A DNA stretch of 64,000 nucleotides from assembly GCF_023502325.1 (NCBI RefSeq), contig NZ_JAMFLZ010000004.1:1-64000 (forward strand), written 5' to 3'. Position 1 is the stretch's first letter; every line of letters begins with the position of its first letter. The DNA is from Wocania_A spongiicola. GTDB taxonomy: Bacteria > Bacteroidota > Bacteroidia > Flavobacteriales > Flavobacteriaceae. The notes under the pieces were generated by a model, which made no database searches, was not told the DNA's origin, and was given only the letters and a program-made list of their open reading frames with translations. Made by a program: the position numbers and the translations under genes. This document shows positions 63,358-64,000 of the stretch, piece by piece.

Positions 63358-64000
63358 ATGAAAATAAATACAACTTTTAAATTAGTTCTAGCTATATGCT
63401 TAATTGTACCATGTTTTTTATGGTCTCAAAAAACAGTACCAGAAATAACGCATTCTTTTTTTATAGCTGGACCGCAGTTTACTGGAATTATTGGTGAAGC
63501 AGGAGAAGTTATTTGGGATTCTAAAAAAGCTGGAGCTCGAGATGGATATATCTTGAAAAATGGACATGTTTTAATATGTTGGGGTGATGAAGTGAGAGAG
63601 TATAATAGGAAAAAAGAGGTTATTCTTAGTTATAAGAAAACTGAAGAATCAATGGAATTAGGAACAGCTGTACGTTTATCTAACGGAAATACAATGATTA
63701 CTGAATCTGGATACAAACCTAGAATAGTTGAAATCAATAAAAAAGGAAAAGTGGTAAAAAGTATTCCTCTGAAACCTGAAACTGATAATATTCATATGCA
63801 AACCCGTATGGCAAGAAAGTTAAAAAATGGCAATTATCTAGTGCCTCATTTGCTAGCTTTTGCAGTAAAGGAATATCAGCCAGACGGAACTATAGTAAAA
63901 ACTTTTAGTACAGATTATGAAAAATTTGGAGGCCGAAAAGCAGAGACTTGGCCATTTACAGCTATTCGATTAAAGAATGGAAATACTTTAGTAACACTTA
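63358..64000 (+). CDS. Exported beta-propeller-like protein (partial, truncated by window end)
   Basis: An ATG at 63358, 20 bases after the DUF1501 stop, opens a frame that runs off the window after 214 codons. It has a signal peptide (about 1-24, ending LWSQ) and repeated blade-like strands, such as EVIWDSKKAGARDGYILKNGHVLICWGD, KNGNYLVPHL and KNGNTLV. The repeated pattern of GNxL/V with aromatic or acidic residues resembles PQQ-type or arylsulfotransferase-type propellers. The complete domain content cannot be judged. It belongs to the LacI-controlled operon by position. Confidence 0.75.
   Translation, partial: MKINTTFKLVLAICLIVPCFLWSQKTVPEITHSFFIAGPQFTGIIGEAGEVIWDSKKAGARDGYILKNGHVLICWGDEVREYNRKKEVILSYKKTEESMELGTAVRLSNGNTMITESGYKPRIVEINKKGKVVKSIPLKPETDNIHMQTRMARKLKNGNYLVPHLLAFAVKEYQPDGTIVKTFSTDYEKFGGRKAETWPFTAIRLKNGNTLVTL

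Overview
The window is an AT-rich chromosomal stretch of a bacterium in the phylum Bacteroidota, most likely a marine member of the Flavobacteriaceae. The evidence is a SusC/SusD pair, DUF5686 and DUF2723 proteins, an ExbB/ExbD/ExbD block, a flavobacterial-type rplM-rpsI-rpsB-tsf-pyrH-frr segment, and promoters that fit the Bacteroidota consensus TTTG-N19-TAnnTTTG. I see no insertion sequence, prophage, integrase or CRISPR array. Most of the window is core genome with accessory carbohydrate islands at both ends.

Layout. 1-9923: tail of an unknown gene, then SusC and SusD, an intrinsic terminator, a large FG-GAP/ASPIC-UnbV lipoprotein and a DUF5077/DUF3472/F5-8C lipoprotein. This is a glycan uptake and binding locus with no enzyme of known activity inside the window. 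10022-14717: a small outer-membrane barrel on the minus strand and the 2-oxoglutarate dehydrogenase E1-E2 operon. 14718-15358: a gene-poor stretch with three tandem copies of a 144-145 bp unit carrying conserved hairpins and possibly a tiny membrane peptide. 15359-18384: response regulator, retropepsin-like protein, TatD nuclease and type I asparaginase. 18462-21783: tRNA-Ser(GGA), an ExbB/membrane protein/ExbD/ExbD energy-transduction operon, and a small barrel protein. 21817-29786 (minus): membrane protein, sigma-54, AsnRS, RND-type exporter, DUF5686 barrel and frr. 29835-33590 (minus): pyrH, tsf, rpsB, rpsI, rplM. 33747-38703 (minus): DUF3179 lipoprotein, outer-membrane barrel and DNA polymerase I. 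38802-45109: cyanophycin genes (isoaspartyl peptidase, cyanophycinase, cyanophycin synthetase), a CBM9-like lipoprotein and an exported Ntn-type asparaginase. 45270-52994: CutC, metallophosphoesterase, a cysteine-less thioredoxin-fold protein, polysaccharide deacetylase, DUF2723 protein, tRNA-Gln(TTG) and a tandem universal stress protein. 53132-57689: rimP-nusA-infB with a terminator-like leader hairpin. 57816-64000: a LacI-type regulator whose promoter spacer is a perfect 20-bp palindrome, followed by a cytochrome-like DUF1549/DUF1553 protein, a DUF1501 protein and a truncated beta-propeller-like gene. A near copy of the operator lies ahead of that operon.

How the genes work together. The nitrogen-polymer genes form a visible make-and-break module: CphA builds cyanophycin, CphB cuts it to beta-Asp-Arg, and the isoaspartyl peptidase splits the dipeptide. 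The ExbB/ExbD complex could energise the SusC-type transporter. The LacI-type regulator probably controls itself and the downstream DUF1553/DUF1501 operon. The observations most worth a second look are the tandem hairpin array at 14981-15360, the operator that fills a promoter spacer at 57778-57797, the compact cyanophycin cluster, the leader hairpin before rimP, and the thioredoxin-like protein without its active-site cysteines.
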